DNA of 64,000 nucleotides from assembly GCF_019443125.1 (NCBI RefSeq), contig NZ_JAHYXK010000003.1:310001-374000 (forward strand), read 5' to 3'. The stretch's first letter is position 1; the number at the start of each line of letters is the position of its first letter. Position numbers and translations under genes: made by a program. The DNA comes from Pontibacter aydingkolensis (GTDB taxonomy: Bacteria; Bacteroidota; Bacteroidia; Cytophagales; Hymenobacteraceae). The notes below the pieces were generated by a model. That model worked only from the letters and a program-made list of their open reading frames with translations. It made no database searches and was not told where the DNA came from. Positions 55,562 to 64,000 of this stretch are shown here, piece by piece.

Positions 55562-56306
55562 ACACCTTTTGGTGGGCCTGTTATCAGTGTTGCTACTGGC
55601 AGGCTGCAAAAAAGAAACTGTTCCTTCTACTGCTTCCGAAGCTACTGAAACCGTGGGGCGCATATCGGTAAATAATTTGGACTTCAACTACCTTAACTCC
55701 AAAGGACAAATCACATTCAATGATAAAAACGACAATCTTTCGTCGGGAATAACTTTGCGCATGAAAAAGGATAGCGTGATATGGATTTCGGTACAGCCTG
55801 GGCTTGGCATAGAGGCTGCCCGCATGTTGCTAACACAGGACTCAGTATACATGATCAACCGCCTGCAAAAGGAGTACGCTGCCACTGACTATCGTTTTTT
55901 AAGGAGCAAACTTAACATCGACGTTAATTTCGAAATTGTGCAATCTATCTTGCTGGGTAATTACTCTTCGCAAGGCACTGAAAAGGTAATGGCCGCAGAA
56001 AATATGCAGCACATACAGCAAAACAGGCAGAGCCTGCTATTTGATTATTTTATAAGCCTGAGCAACAACAAGCTGCAGCAACTAAATGTGCAAGACAACA
56101 GTAATGGTAACTCTATAACTGTAAAGTATAACAGTTTTAACAATATTGGTAACGTACCATTTGCGCACGATCTGGCAGCACAGGTATTGCAAAAAGGGCA
56201 GGTAACAGATTTTACTTTAAAACACACCCGTATTTCCATAACAGATACATCTCTTGATTTTCCTTTCTCCATTCCTAAAGACTATAAACGCCTTACTTTT
56301 AATTAA
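55554..56306 (+). CDS. DUF4292 lipoprotein
   Basis: A 250-residue lipoprotein (LLAGC, Cys18) with a beta-rich body: NLDFNYLNSKGQITF, VIWISVQPGLGIEAARMLLTQDSVY and LQQLNVQD. The fold resembles LolA/LolB-like lipid-binding barrels (an inference from the pattern). Its ATG overlaps the TPR stop (ATGAGTAA), so translation is coupled. Confidence 0.8.
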   Translation: MSKHLLVGLLSVLLLAGCKKETVPSTASEATETVGRISVNNLDFNYLNSKGQITFNDKNDNLSSGITLRMKKDSVIWISVQPGLGIEAARMLLTQDSVYMINRLQKEYAATDYRFLRSKLNIDVNFEIVQSILLGNYSSQGTEKVMAAENMQHIQQNRQSLLFDYFISLSNNKLQQLNVQDNSNGNSITVKYNSFNNIGNVPFAHDLAAQVLQKGQVTDFTLKHTRISITDTSLDFPFSIPKDYKRLTFN

Positions 56307-56334
56307 ATCTAATCGTCTGTTGGTAGTTCACTTA

Positions 56335-56342
56335 TAGTTTTG
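56335..56342 (+). promoter_or_regulatory. Possible promoter -7 box before the EnvC-like gene
   Basis: TAGTTTTG matches TAnnTTTG, 40 nt before the ATG. The 75-bp gap after the DUF4292 gene gives room for it. Confidence 0.45.
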
Positions 56343-56381
56343 CCATATTTGTAAACTAAGTGCATACCAACCTCTAGTTTA

Positions 56382-57617
56382 ATGAAGGCCCTTTACAAAT
56401 TTACCTTTTTACTGTGTTTACTTTCCTTGCCGCTGTCCACACAGGCTCAGAAAACAAAGTCCAAGGCACAGCTGGAAAAAGAAAAAAAGGAAAACCTTAA
56501 CAGGATAAAGCAGGCCAACCAAATCCTTCAGCAAACCAAAAAAGAAAAAGCAGCCTCTATTGGCCAACTCAATGCCATTAAAGAGAAAATTGATGTTCAG
56601 AAAGGGGTTATTACAAATATCTCCCGTGAAATAACCTACATTGAATCGGATGTACAGGAAACTGAAGGTATCGTAAATGCGCTTCAGAACGACCTGGGAA
56701 AATTGAAAGCTGAATACGCAACCATGGTTTATGCCGCGTCCAAAACGGCAAACAGCTACAATAAGTTGATGTTCCTTTTCGCCTCAGAGTCTTTTAACCA
56801 GTTTGTTATGCGCCTTCGTTACCTACAGCAATACTCAGAGGCGCGCCAGAAACAAGTAGAGCAGATAAATAAAGTACAGACGGTTCTAACCGGACAAATC
56901 AACCTACTGGAATCTAAACGAAAGCAGAAACAAGGTTTGCTTAGCAAGCAGATCACAGAAAGCAAAAACCTGCATACTTTAAAAGTACAACAGGATAGTG
57001 TAATAGACCGCTTAAGTAAACAGGAGAGCAACTTAAAGCAGGAAGTTGCCCAGCGCCAGCAAGCAGTTAAAAAGCTGGACAAGCTGATCGCCGATATTGT
57101 ACGTGAGGAAATCGCCAGAGCTGCTCGTGCAGCCCGGGAAGCCGGCAAAGCTTCAAGTGGCAGCAGCAGCAAAATGACGCTAACCCCTGAGGCGGCTTTG
57201 ATATCATCTTCTTTTGCGGGCAATAAAGGCAGGCTAGCCTGGCCAGTTGAGCGTGGTTTCATCTCACAGAAATTTGGTCGCCACAACCATCCTGTGTTAA
57301 AGGGTGTTGTAACAGAAAATCGCGGAATAGACATTCAGACAGCTCAGGGAGCAACGGCACGCGCCATTTTCGAAGGCAAAGTATTAACCGTTGCTTCTGT
57401 ACCAGGCATGAACAACATAGTGATGGTACAGCACGGCGAATACTTTACAGTTTATGCAAAGCTGAAATCTGTTAGCGTTACAACAGGCCAGAATGTAAGT
57501 ATAAAAGATGTGATTGGCACAGTTTATACTGATACTGACGGTACTACAGAGCTTCAGTTTCAGGTGTGGAAGAACAGCGATAATATGAACCCTGAAGTGT
57601 GGTTGCTTAGGAAATAA
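56382..57617 (+). CDS. EnvC-like murein hydrolase activator
   Basis: A 411-residue secreted protein: signal peptide (cut after TQAQ), a long coiled coil (about residues 25-255) and a C-terminal LytM/M23 domain (about 285-411). The domain lacks active-site residues: the metal His of HxGxD is Asn here (NRGIDI), and the last YxHL is YAKL. E. coli EnvC is degenerate in the same way and acts by activating amidases in daughter-cell separation. The same role is likely here. A terminator follows 23 bp later. Confidence 0.87.
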   Translation: MKALYKFTFLLCLLSLPLSTQAQKTKSKAQLEKEKKENLNRIKQANQILQQTKKEKAASIGQLNAIKEKIDVQKGVITNISREITYIESDVQETEGIVNALQNDLGKLKAEYATMVYAASKTANSYNKLMFLFASESFNQFVMRLRYLQQYSEARQKQVEQINKVQTVLTGQINLLESKRKQKQGLLSKQITESKNLHTLKVQQDSVIDRLSKQESNLKQEVAQRQQAVKKLDKLIADIVREEIARAARAAREAGKASSGSSSKMTLTPEAALISSSFAGNKGRLAWPVERGFISQKFGRHNHPVLKGVVTENRGIDIQTAQGATARAIFEGKVLTVASVPGMNNIVMVQHGEYFTVYAKLKSVSVTTGQNVSIKDVIGTVYTDTDGTTELQFQVWKNSDNMNPEVWLLRK

Positions 57618-57640
57618 ATTATACTTTGTCTATAAATGGG

Positions 57641-57668
57641 AAAATCACGGCTAAAGCCGTGATTTTTT
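57641..57668 (+). terminator. Intrinsic terminator of the EnvC-like gene
   Basis: AAAATCACGGC-TAAA-GCCGTGATTTTTT. Confidence 0.92.
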
Positions 57669-57751
57669 GCGTTAAATCCTTTGTTTAACGCACATCGAAG
57701 CAATTATAACCAATAATGACTGGGAAATTAGTATTAATTACATATAGCTAT

Positions 57752-57783
57752 AAAATAAAAAAACACCCCACAGTGCAGGGTGC
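57752..57783 (-). terminator. Orphan terminator on the minus strand
   Basis: On the minus strand GCACCC-TGCACTGT-GGGGTG is followed by TTTTTTTATTTT. No minus-strand gene ends here, so it may end an unrecognised transcript from the 57.8-58.4 kb gap. Confidence 0.55.
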
Positions 57784-58439
57784 CTTTCCAAGCTATGAAA
57801 ACAAACTTAATATTTTATATATAAGTACAGCTTTGGGTTTCCAAAACTAGCACTATAATATTCTAACTCTAAATTACAACCTGAAGTTCAAAACTGCAAG
57901 TAATAAGCTAATTATTCGTTAATTCTTTTGAATCACTGTATAGCTATACTACTATCTAATAACTTTTGTTTCCAAAAAATATATCTTTTTTCAAGATACT
58001 GGTTTCCGCCCCAAAAGTAGTCAATTTGAAATTAAACGAAGTGTCGATTACCTTCGTGCAAATTTTCAGGATATAACTTTACTGCTAAAGCCATCTGCTT
58101 CTGAAACACAATTTGCAAGTATGATGCCAAGTTCTTGCAGGCCACATAACACGCTGATTATCAAAACAAAAACCTCAAGACCACTCTAAAACCTTCCCAA
58201 AAAGGGATTATTTACAAAGTTTTAATCCCAAATATGGAAATAGATAAAATCTCTTGAATTAGTCAGCTTATGTTGAAATTACTTAAATAGAAGGTAAGCC
58301 AATCAAGTCTCCTTAAATAATTGGTACAAGTTTGTAAGGCGATAAATCCGGACGCAAGGCTAAGCCGTAGCTATTTAGGTAATGAATCACAGATATTAAA
58401 CTTATATCAGCTGTTGTGGGTTTATTTAAATATTAACCC
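57784..58439. other. Gene-free AT-rich region upstream of tatA
   Basis: About 650 bp, AT-rich, without a supportable gene. It includes a hairpin GGGATTA...TAATCCC at 58204-58229 and the text TCCGGACGCAAGGCTA near 58349. The orphan minus-strand terminator lies at its left edge. Confidence 0.5.
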
Positions 58440-58447
58440 TAATTTTG
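58440..58447 (+). promoter_or_regulatory. Promoter -7 box of tatA
   Basis: TAATTTTG, a perfect TAnnTTTG match, 26 nt before the tatA ATG at 58474. Confidence 0.6.
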
Positions 58448-58473
58448 CAGCATACAATTTTAAATTTAACAAC

Positions 58474-58683
58474 ATGGAAATCACTAACATTTTCCTATTT
58501 ATTGGTGGTCTTGGTGGCACAGAAGTAATCCTTATTCTGGTAGTTATCCTTTTACTTTTTGGTGCCAAGCGTATCCCTGAACTTGCAAAAGGCCTTGGCC
58601 GTGGTATCAGAGAGTTTAAAGACGCCACGAAAGAAGTTAAGAACGAGATCGAATCTTCTGTAAAAGACGACGAGCGCAAGTAA
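58474..58683 (+). CDS. tatA: Sec-independent translocase protein TatA (copy 1)
   Basis: A 69-residue protein with one N-terminal membrane helix ([22 protein letters not shown]) and an amphipathic helix with [21 protein letters not shown], the TatA/E hallmark. It forms the pore of twin-arginine translocation. The longer frame (from 58321) is an artefact; this ATG has a promoter box 26 nt upstream. A second copy follows 27 bp later; tatC is not in the window. Confidence 0.92.
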   Translation: MEITNIFLFIGGLGGTEVILILVVILLLFGAKRIPELAKGLGRGIREFKDATKEVKNEIESSVKDDERK

Positions 58684-58710
58684 TAACCAACACCAGCCAA
58701 TAAAGAGGCT

Positions 58711-58923
58711 ATGTGCTTAACTACTATTTTCCTTTTCCTTGGAGATCTGGGAGGAGGAGAAATGCTTGTCGTAATGACAGCAATCTTACTCTTGTTTGGC
58801 GCAGACCGCATCCCCGGCATTGCCCGCTCTTTTGGGCGTGGTATGAGAGAGTTTAAAGATGCGACAAACGGAATTAAACACGAACTAGAGCGTTCTATCG
58901 ACGACGACAAGAAGTCAAAATAG
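58711..58923 (+). CDS. TatA/E-like protein (copy 2)
   Basis: A 70-residue paralogue of the preceding gene: membrane helix GEMLVVMTAILLLFGADRIPGIA and FGRGMREFKDATNG. The FGAKRIPEL motif is FGADRIPGI here, with an Asp in place of the Lys after FGA. This may mark a divergent TatA/B-like role. It ends 1 bp before the gatA start, so the three are likely co-transcribed. Confidence 0.85.
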   Translation: MCLTTIFLFLGDLGGGEMLVVMTAILLLFGADRIPGIARSFGRGMREFKDATNGIKHELERSIDDDKKSK

Positions 58924-58924
58924 A

Positions 58925-60361
58925 TTGAAACAGTATAACTCGCTACAGGACATTCGCACTGACATTGCCAATGGGCAACTTACGTGCCGCCAGCTCGTGG
59001 ACCAATATATCCACAACATTAAAGAGAAAGCTGAGCTTAACGCATTTCTGGAGATTTTTGAACAGGAAGCTTACACGCAGGCAGATATTGTAGATCATAA
59101 ACTAGCCAACGGCACTGCCGGCAAACTGGCAGGTATGGTTATCGGCATCAAAGACGTGTTAGCTTACGAAGGACATGCGTTACAGGCATCAAGCCAGATT
59201 CTGAACGGGTTTAAGTCATTGTATACTGCTACAGCGGTGCAACGCCTTATAGCCGAAGATGCTGTCATCATTGGCCGGCAAAACTGCGACGAGTTTGCGA
59301 TGGGTGCCTCTAATGAAAACTCCTCATTTGGCCCTGTTCTTAATGCTGATGATGCAACACGTGTACCAGGTGGCTCATCCGGCGGATCCGCAGTAGCTGT
59401 GCAGGCAGACCTGTGCCTGGCCTCTATTGGTTCTGACACCGGTGGTTCTGTGCGTCAGCCGGCTTCGTTTTGCGGTGTAGTGGGATTAAAGCCTACTTAT
59501 TCGCGTATTTCCCGCTATGGCCTTATCGCCTATGCCTCATCTTTCGATCAGGTTGGCATTATCTCTAAAAGCGTATCGGATGCGGCATTACTTTTAGAGG
59601 TAATGGCTGGAAAGGATGAATACGATAGCACCGTAAGCCAGCGTGAAGTACCTGCTTACAGTGAACTGCTTGCATCTGACAGAAAGTACAAGATCGGATA
59701 TATCCGTGATTGTTTTGAGAGCGAGGGATTAGACGCAGAGGTAAAGGATGCTATACTTGGCGTGAAAGACATGCTGAAAGAGGCTGGTCATAAAGTTGAG
59801 GCTGTAGAATTCCCTTACCTGGAATACATGGTACCGACTTACTACATCCTTACTACTGCAGAGGCAAGCTCAAACCTTGGCCGCTACGATGGTGTAAAGT
59901 ATGGATACCGCTCAGAAAATGCCACAGACCTGACATCGCTTTACAAAAAAACCAGAGCAGAAGGTTTTGGACAGGAAGTACAGCGCCGCATCATGCTGGG
60001 CACATTTGTGTTAAGCGCTGACTACTATGATGCATACTATACAAAAGCTCAGCGCGTTAGAAAACTGATCAAGGAGAAAACAGATGAGTTGCTTCAGGCA
60101 TATGATTTTCTTATATTGCCTACTGCTCCTACTACTGCATTTAAAATAGGAGAGAATACAGCAAATCCATTGGCTATGTATTTAGCTGATATCTTTACTG
60201 TTCAGGCCTCGTTAGCGGGTGTCCCGGCCATTTCTATACCAGTTGGCCGTGATGCCAACGGCCTTTCCATCGGGTTGCAATTGATGACCCGCTCATTTGA
60301 GGAGCCGCAGCTGCTTGCTTTCTCGAATTACATACTGGATAAGATAACCGTTGAAGCATAA
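58925..60361 (+). CDS. gatA: Glutamyl-tRNA(Gln)/aspartyl-tRNA(Asn) amidotransferase subunit A
   Basis: A 478-residue amidase that supplies ammonia from Gln to correct mischarged tRNA. The Ser-cisSer-Lys triad is complete: Lys76 (GIKDV), Ser151 (GGSSGGS) and Ser175 (DTGGSVRQP). The start is a TTG, 1 bp after the tatA copy 2 stop (TAGATTG); no earlier or nearby ATG fits the family N terminus. The mltD-like gene follows after 6 bp. Confidence 0.95.
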   Translation: MKQYNSLQDIRTDIANGQLTCRQLVDQYIHNIKEKAELNAFLEIFEQEAYTQADIVDHKLANGTAGKLAGMVIGIKDVLAYEGHALQASSQILNGFKSLYTATAVQRLIAEDAVIIGRQNCDEFAMGASNENSSFGPVLNADDATRVPGGSSGGSAVAVQADLCLASIGSDTGGSVRQPASFCGVVGLKPTYSRISRYGLIAYASSFDQVGIISKSVSDAALLLEVMAGKDEYDSTVSQREVPAYSELLASDRKYKIGYIRDCFESEGLDAEVKDAILGVKDMLKEAGHKVEAVEFPYLEYMVPTYYILTTAEASSNLGRYDGVKYGYRSENATDLTSLYKKTRAEGFGQEVQRRIMLGTFVLSADYYDAYYTKAQRVRKLIKEKTDELLQAYDFLILPTAPTTAFKIGENTANPLAMYLADIFTVQASLAGVPAISIPVGRDANGLSIGLQLMTRSFEEPQLLAFSNYILDKITVEA

Positions 60362-60367
60362 ATTTAC

Positions 60368-61900
60368 ATGACGTATTTCAGACTATTTACTGTAATAGCT
60401 ACCGTAATTGGCAGCTTGTGTGCTACAGGCACGCAGGCTGCCAATTATAGTTTTATCCAGCAGCATCCTGCTCCTACGGATACAATTAAGCCGGAGCAAA
60501 ACATCAGGACCATTTCTGACGAGGAACTGGCCTTGCTGGTGGAGCATATCCCGAATGAGCCCAATGATGTAATCCAGGACCGCTTAAGCTGTATAGAATC
60601 CGAAATTCCGCTGGAGTTTAATAGCACAGTAAGGGCGCATATTGATTATTTCACTATTCGTAACAGGAAGTATACCCGTACAATGCTTTCGCGCGAAAAT
60701 GTATACTTCCCGCTGTTCGAGAAATACCTGGAGAAACATAATATGCCTCAGGACCTGAAATACCTTGCCATTGTAGAGTCAGGGCTTAACCCTAAGGCTG
60801 CATCATGGGCAAAGGCAGTAGGTTTATGGCAGTTTATACCTGTAACGGGCAAAGAATATGGCCTGGAGCAAAACCAATACATCGACGAACGTATGGATCC
60901 GGAGAAGTCGACGGATGCGGCCATGCGCTTCTTAAAAAGGCTTTATAAAACCTATGGCGATTGGGAACTGGCCATGGCAGCCTATAATTGCGGCCCGGGC
61001 AACGTAAACAAAGCCATTCGCAAAGCAGGTGGCGGTAAAAAAACTTTCTGGCAGATCTATCCATACCTACCCCGTGAAACCCGCAACTACATACCGTCTA
61101 TGACGGCGGTTATTTACTCTATGAATTATGCTGCGGATCATAATATATTCTCAGATTCTATACTTTACACACCGGAAGTAGTATACCTGGAACTGAACAA
61201 AGAAGTAGACCTGGAAAAACTGGCTGAAGAACTGCATTTGTCTCCGCAGCAACTCATGGCCTTAAATCCGGAGATCAAACAGACAAGGATACCAGAACAT
61301 TTACTTAACTACAGAATCCGCATTCCGGCTCAAACGGCTAACATGGTGGCAAATGTAACAGATAAAGAATGTATACTTCTGGCAGCGGCCCCTGTTAAGC
61401 TTCCTGAGCCAGAAATAACACCGGAGCCTACAAAAGCAACTGTGCTGCTGGCAAGTGCAAAATCAGACACAACTGTAAAGCCTGAGCAAGAAGAATCCGT
61501 CTCATCAGAGAAGGTAATTTACACAGTACGACGTGGAGACAACCTATCCAGCATTGCCCAAAGCCACAACATAGCGTTAGAAGACTTAAAAGAATGGAAC
61601 AACTTAAAAGGCAGCAGCATTATGGCTGGCCAGAAACTTTCCATCATAAAACCAGCTCAGAAAACAGACACTGAATTGATCGCTGTGAACAACGAAGCCA
61701 GTGAGCCAGCAAAAGCCAATATTGCAAAGCCAGCACCTGAAAAGAAGAAAAAGCAGGATTTAATCTATCATGTTCAGCCCGGTGATACGCTTTGGACAAT
61801 TTCACAAAAGCATAATGGCCTAACAGTAGAGCAGATCAAAAAGATAAATAAATTAAAGTCTAACGCCATACAGCCCGGACAAAAGCTTATTTTAGGATAA
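60368..61900 (+). CDS. mltD: Membrane-bound lytic transglycosylase, MltD type
   Basis: A 510-residue secreted enzyme: signal peptide (ending TQAA), an SLT transglycosylase domain (about 115-280) with catalytic Glu137 in ESGLNPKA, and two C-terminal LysM domains (about 387-430 and 465-509; YTVRRGDNLSSIA, YHVQPGDTLWTIS). It cuts glycan strands of murein. It lies 6 bp after gatA; a terminator follows. Confidence 0.92.
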   Translation: MTYFRLFTVIATVIGSLCATGTQAANYSFIQQHPAPTDTIKPEQNIRTISDEELALLVEHIPNEPNDVIQDRLSCIESEIPLEFNSTVRAHIDYFTIRNRKYTRTMLSRENVYFPLFEKYLEKHNMPQDLKYLAIVESGLNPKAASWAKAVGLWQFIPVTGKEYGLEQNQYIDERMDPEKSTDAAMRFLKRLYKTYGDWELAMAAYNCGPGNVNKAIRKAGGGKKTFWQIYPYLPRETRNYIPSMTAVIYSMNYAADHNIFSDSILYTPEVVYLELNKEVDLEKLAEELHLSPQQLMALNPEIKQTRIPEHLLNYRIRIPAQTANMVANVTDKECILLAAAPVKLPEPEITPEPTKATVLLASAKSDTTVKPEQEESVSSEKVIYTVRRGDNLSSIAQSHNIALEDLKEWNNLKGSSIMAGQKLSIIKPAQKTDTELIAVNNEASEPAKANIAKPAPEKKKKQDLIYHVQPGDTLWTISQKHNGLTVEQIKKINKLKSNAIQPGQKLILG

Positions 61901-61919
61901 TTTCTTATAAAAAACACTC

Positions 61920-61960
61920 ATAAGAGCACCTTCTAATCAGAAAGAGTGCTCTTATTTTTT
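61920..61960 (+). terminator. Intrinsic terminator after mltD
   Basis: ATAAGAGCAC...GTGCTCTTAT around CTTCTAATCAGAAAGA, followed by TTTTTT. Confidence 0.9.
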
Positions 61961-62033
61961 TAACAGCCGTCAGACTACAACTTTATGTAGTTAAATATTT
62001 GCAATTTCTGCTGCACAATGGCTTTAGAGCGCT

Positions 62034-62041
62034 TATCTTTG
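62034..62041 (+). promoter_or_regulatory. Promoter -7 box of maeB
   Basis: TATCTTTG, a perfect TAnnTTTG match, 122 nt before the ATG; implies a leader of about 115 nt. Confidence 0.5.
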
Positions 62042-62163
62042 GAGGCTCAATTTTGGATTAACGCAAAAATCTTATGAAATTGGTCTTTAGCGAGATATAT
62101 TTTACAACAGCTATAAGTGTTGGTCTACATTGAGCAGTAACAACACAAACCACGACGCATAGA

Positions 62164-64000
62164 ATGATGATTAAAGTAAACAGAGAAGACGCCTTGAACT
62201 ACCACATGCAGGGCCAACCCGGCAAGATAGAGGTAGTACCTACAAAAATGGTGAGCACGCAGCACGATCTTGCGCTAGCTTACTCGCCAGGCGTTGCAGA
62301 ACCGTGTAAAGAAATAGCCGCCGATAAAGACAATGTTTACAAGTATACAGCCAAAGGAAACCTGGTTGGAGTAATATCAAATGGTACTGCAGTTCTGGGT
62401 TTAGGAAACATTGGCCCGGATGCATCAAAACCGGTAATGGAAGGAAAAGGCGTACTATTCAAGAAGTTCGCCGGTATCGATGTATTCGATATTGAGATAG
62501 ACTGTACTGACCCAGCCGAATTTGTACGCATTGTAAAATCGCTGGAGCCAACTTTTGGCGGTATTAACCTGGAAGACATCAAAGCACCGGAAAGCTTTAA
62601 GATAGAGAACGCACTGAAAGAGCAGATGACCATTCCGCTTATGCACGACGACCAGCATGGCACTGCCATTATTTCGTCTGCAGCTCTTTTAAACGCCCTT
62701 GAACTTGCCGAGAAGAACATTGGCGAAATTAAGATGGTGATGAACGGCGCCGGTGCCGCTGCCATTGCCTGCGCTAAGCTATATGTTGCCCTGGGTGTAA
62801 AGATGGACAACATTGTAATGTTCGATAAAGAAGGCATTATTCGCCCTGAGCGTAACGACCTGGATATCTACAAAGCTCAGTTTGTGACAATGCGCAAGCT
62901 GGATACTTTAGAGGACGCTATGCGCGATGCTGATGTGTTTGTCGGCTTATCAGCGGGTAATGTTTTGCCACCTGAATATGTAAAACTGATGGCTCCTAAC
63001 CCAATCATTTTTGCATTGGCAAACCCAGACCCGGAGATCCCATACGAGGCAGCAATGGCTACCCGTGAAGATATCATTATGGCAACAGGCCGTTCTGACC
63101 ATCCTAACCAGGTAAACAACGTGTTGGGATTCCCTTACATTTTCAGAGGAGCACTGGATGTACGTGCCACCGAAATAAACGAAGCCATGAAACTGGCAGC
63201 TGTTCATGCGCTTGCAGCGCTGGCTAAGGAGGATGTGCCGGAAATGGTTCATAAAGCTTACGGCGACAATACGATCTCTTTTGGCCGCTTCTACTTAATA
63301 CCAAAACCATTGGACCCACGGTTAATCACAACCGTATCTCCGGCTGTAGCCAAAGCAGCGATGGATAGTGGCGTGGCCCGCATCCCGATCACCGACTGGA
63401 TAAAATATGAACACGAGTTGCAGGAACGCATTGGCATCGACCAGAAGTTAATGTCTCGCATCACAAACCAGGCAAAGGAGAATCCTAAAACAGTGGTATT
63501 TGCAGAGGCAGACCATTATAAGATTCTAAAGGCTGCACAAACTGTAAATGACCAGCGCATTGCCAATCCTATACTTTTGGGTAACCGCAAACGTATTCAG
63601 GCTATCATAGAAGAAAACAACCTGGATCTGGATGGAGTTACCATCATAGACCCATACGAGGAGGATGTAAAACGTGAGAAGTATGCGCAGTTGCTTTATA
63701 AAAAGCGCCAGCGCAAGGGCCTTACCTTGTTTGATGCACGCCGCCAGGTCCGAGACCGTATTTACTTCGGAAGTATGATGGTGGAGTGTGGAGACGCGGA
63801 TGCACTTATTTCAGGCTTAACCCGCGACTACTCTAAAACCATTGTGCCGGCGCTGCAGGTAATTGGTGTTGAGGAAGGCATTAATAAAGTGGCGGGTATG
63901 TACATCATCCTGAACAAAAAAGAGCCATACTTCTTTGCCGACACCACGGTAAACGTTAATCCAACAGCCGATGAGTTAGTGGATATAATTGGCCTTACTG
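62164..64000 (+). CDS. maeB: NADP-dependent malic enzyme with PTA-like domain (3' end outside window)
   Basis: The first 612 residues of a MaeB-type enzyme that oxidatively decarboxylates malate to pyruvate with NADP+. The malic enzyme part is complete: YSPGVAEPC, GLGNIGPDASKPVMEGK, MHDDQHGTA and the nucleotide-binding MNGAGAAAIA. From about residue 430 a phosphotransacetylase-like domain begins (VVFAEADHYKILKAA, LISGLTRDYSKTIVPAL); it is known in this family to be regulatory rather than catalytic. The frame is open to the last base, so about 140-150 residues lie beyond (estimate from family length). The start is ATG-ATG at 62164. Confidence 0.95.
   Translation, partial: MMIKVNREDALNYHMQGQPGKIEVVPTKMVSTQHDLALAYSPGVAEPCKEIAADKDNVYKYTAKGNLVGVISNGTAVLGLGNIGPDASKPVMEGKGVLFKKFAGIDVFDIEIDCTDPAEFVRIVKSLEPTFGGINLEDIKAPESFKIENALKEQMTIPLMHDDQHGTAIISSAALLNALELAEKNIGEIKMVMNGAGAAAIACAKLYVALGVKMDNIVMFDKEGIIRPERNDLDIYKAQFVTMRKLDTLEDAMRDADVFVGLSAGNVLPPEYVKLMAPNPIIFALANPDPEIPYEAAMATREDIIMATGRSDHPNQVNNVLGFPYIFRGALDVRATEINEAMKLAAVHALAALAKEDVPEMVHKAYGDNTISFGRFYLIPKPLDPRLITTVSPAVAKAAMDSGVARIPITDWIKYEHELQERIGIDQKLMSRITNQAKENPKTVVFAEADHYKILKAAQTVNDQRIANPILLGNRKRIQAIIEENNLDLDGVTIIDPYEEDVKREKYAQLLYKKRQRKGLTLFDARRQVRDRIYFGSMMVECGDADALISGLTRDYSKTIVPALQVIGVEEGINKVAGMYIILNKKEPYFFADTTVNVNPTADELVDIIGLT

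Noticed and set aside
1-64000. CRISPR array, prophage, integron or intact insertion sequence
   Set aside because: No regularly spaced repeats, phage structural genes or transposase frames were seen.
1-64000. tRNA or rRNA genes
   Set aside because: No cloverleaf-like or ribosomal RNA text was noticed in the gaps; a covariance search was not possible.

Overview
The window looks like chromosomal DNA of a Bacteroidota bacterium of the order Cytophagales, most like Hymenobacteraceae/Pontibacter (inference from protein character, not from a search). Evidence: promoters fit the Bacteroidota -7 box TAnnTTTG rather than TATAAT, Shine-Dalgarno sites are not evident, many lipoproteins and DUF3078, DUF4292 and DUF4136-like proteins occur, complex I genes run nuoL-M-N, and malic enzyme carries a fused PTA-like domain. 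No rRNA, tRNA, CRISPR, prophage or intact insertion sequence was seen. Most of the window is core housekeeping DNA.

Layout. 1-4.7 kb: end of the NADH dehydrogenase operon (nuoL partial, nuoM, nuoN). 4.8-11 kb: an intradiol-dioxygenase-like lipoprotein, a DnaA-box cluster, aspS, a GDPD phosphodiesterase, a GT-C glycosyltransferase and a GtrA protein. 11-23.3 kb: small genes (DUF937, tadA, sodA, dsbD, CNNM transporter, hemerythrin, gamma-carbonic anhydrase, radical SAM, RidA), two copies of a candidate small RNA, several inverted repeats, and a wrecked LytS/LytTR two-component locus. 23.5-29.9 kb: AbgT transporter, LD-carboxypeptidase, an AT-rich GNAT gene, an endonuclease III-like gene, an MBL-fold hydrolase and a DUF2238 membrane protein. 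29.5-42.4 kb: mostly minus strand: two OmpA/glycine-zipper lipoproteins, accD, fbaB, two amidohydrolases, M28 peptidase, cysS, EEP-family protein. 42.7-47.7 kb: rimP-nusA-infB with a hairpin leader. 47.8-49.7 kb: two secreted proteins and mscL. 49.8-61.9 kb: enoyl-CoA hydratase, flippase, dut, sugar nucleotidyltransferase, TPR protein, DUF4292 lipoprotein, EnvC-like protein, two tatA genes, gatA, mltD-like transglycosylase. 62.2 kb to the end: maeB, cut by the window edge.

The least explained signals are not protein genes. First, the word AAGTATA/TATACTT occurs about 130 times (hand count), roughly tenfold above the count expected from base composition, inside and between genes and in both orientations. 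Second, a candidate small-RNA family is present twice (near 11.7 and 22.4 kb), sharing a core and ending in intrinsic terminators. Third, perfect and near-perfect DnaA boxes cluster in 125 bp at 5.83-5.95 kb. Several families of palindromic repeats fill the intergenic gaps.
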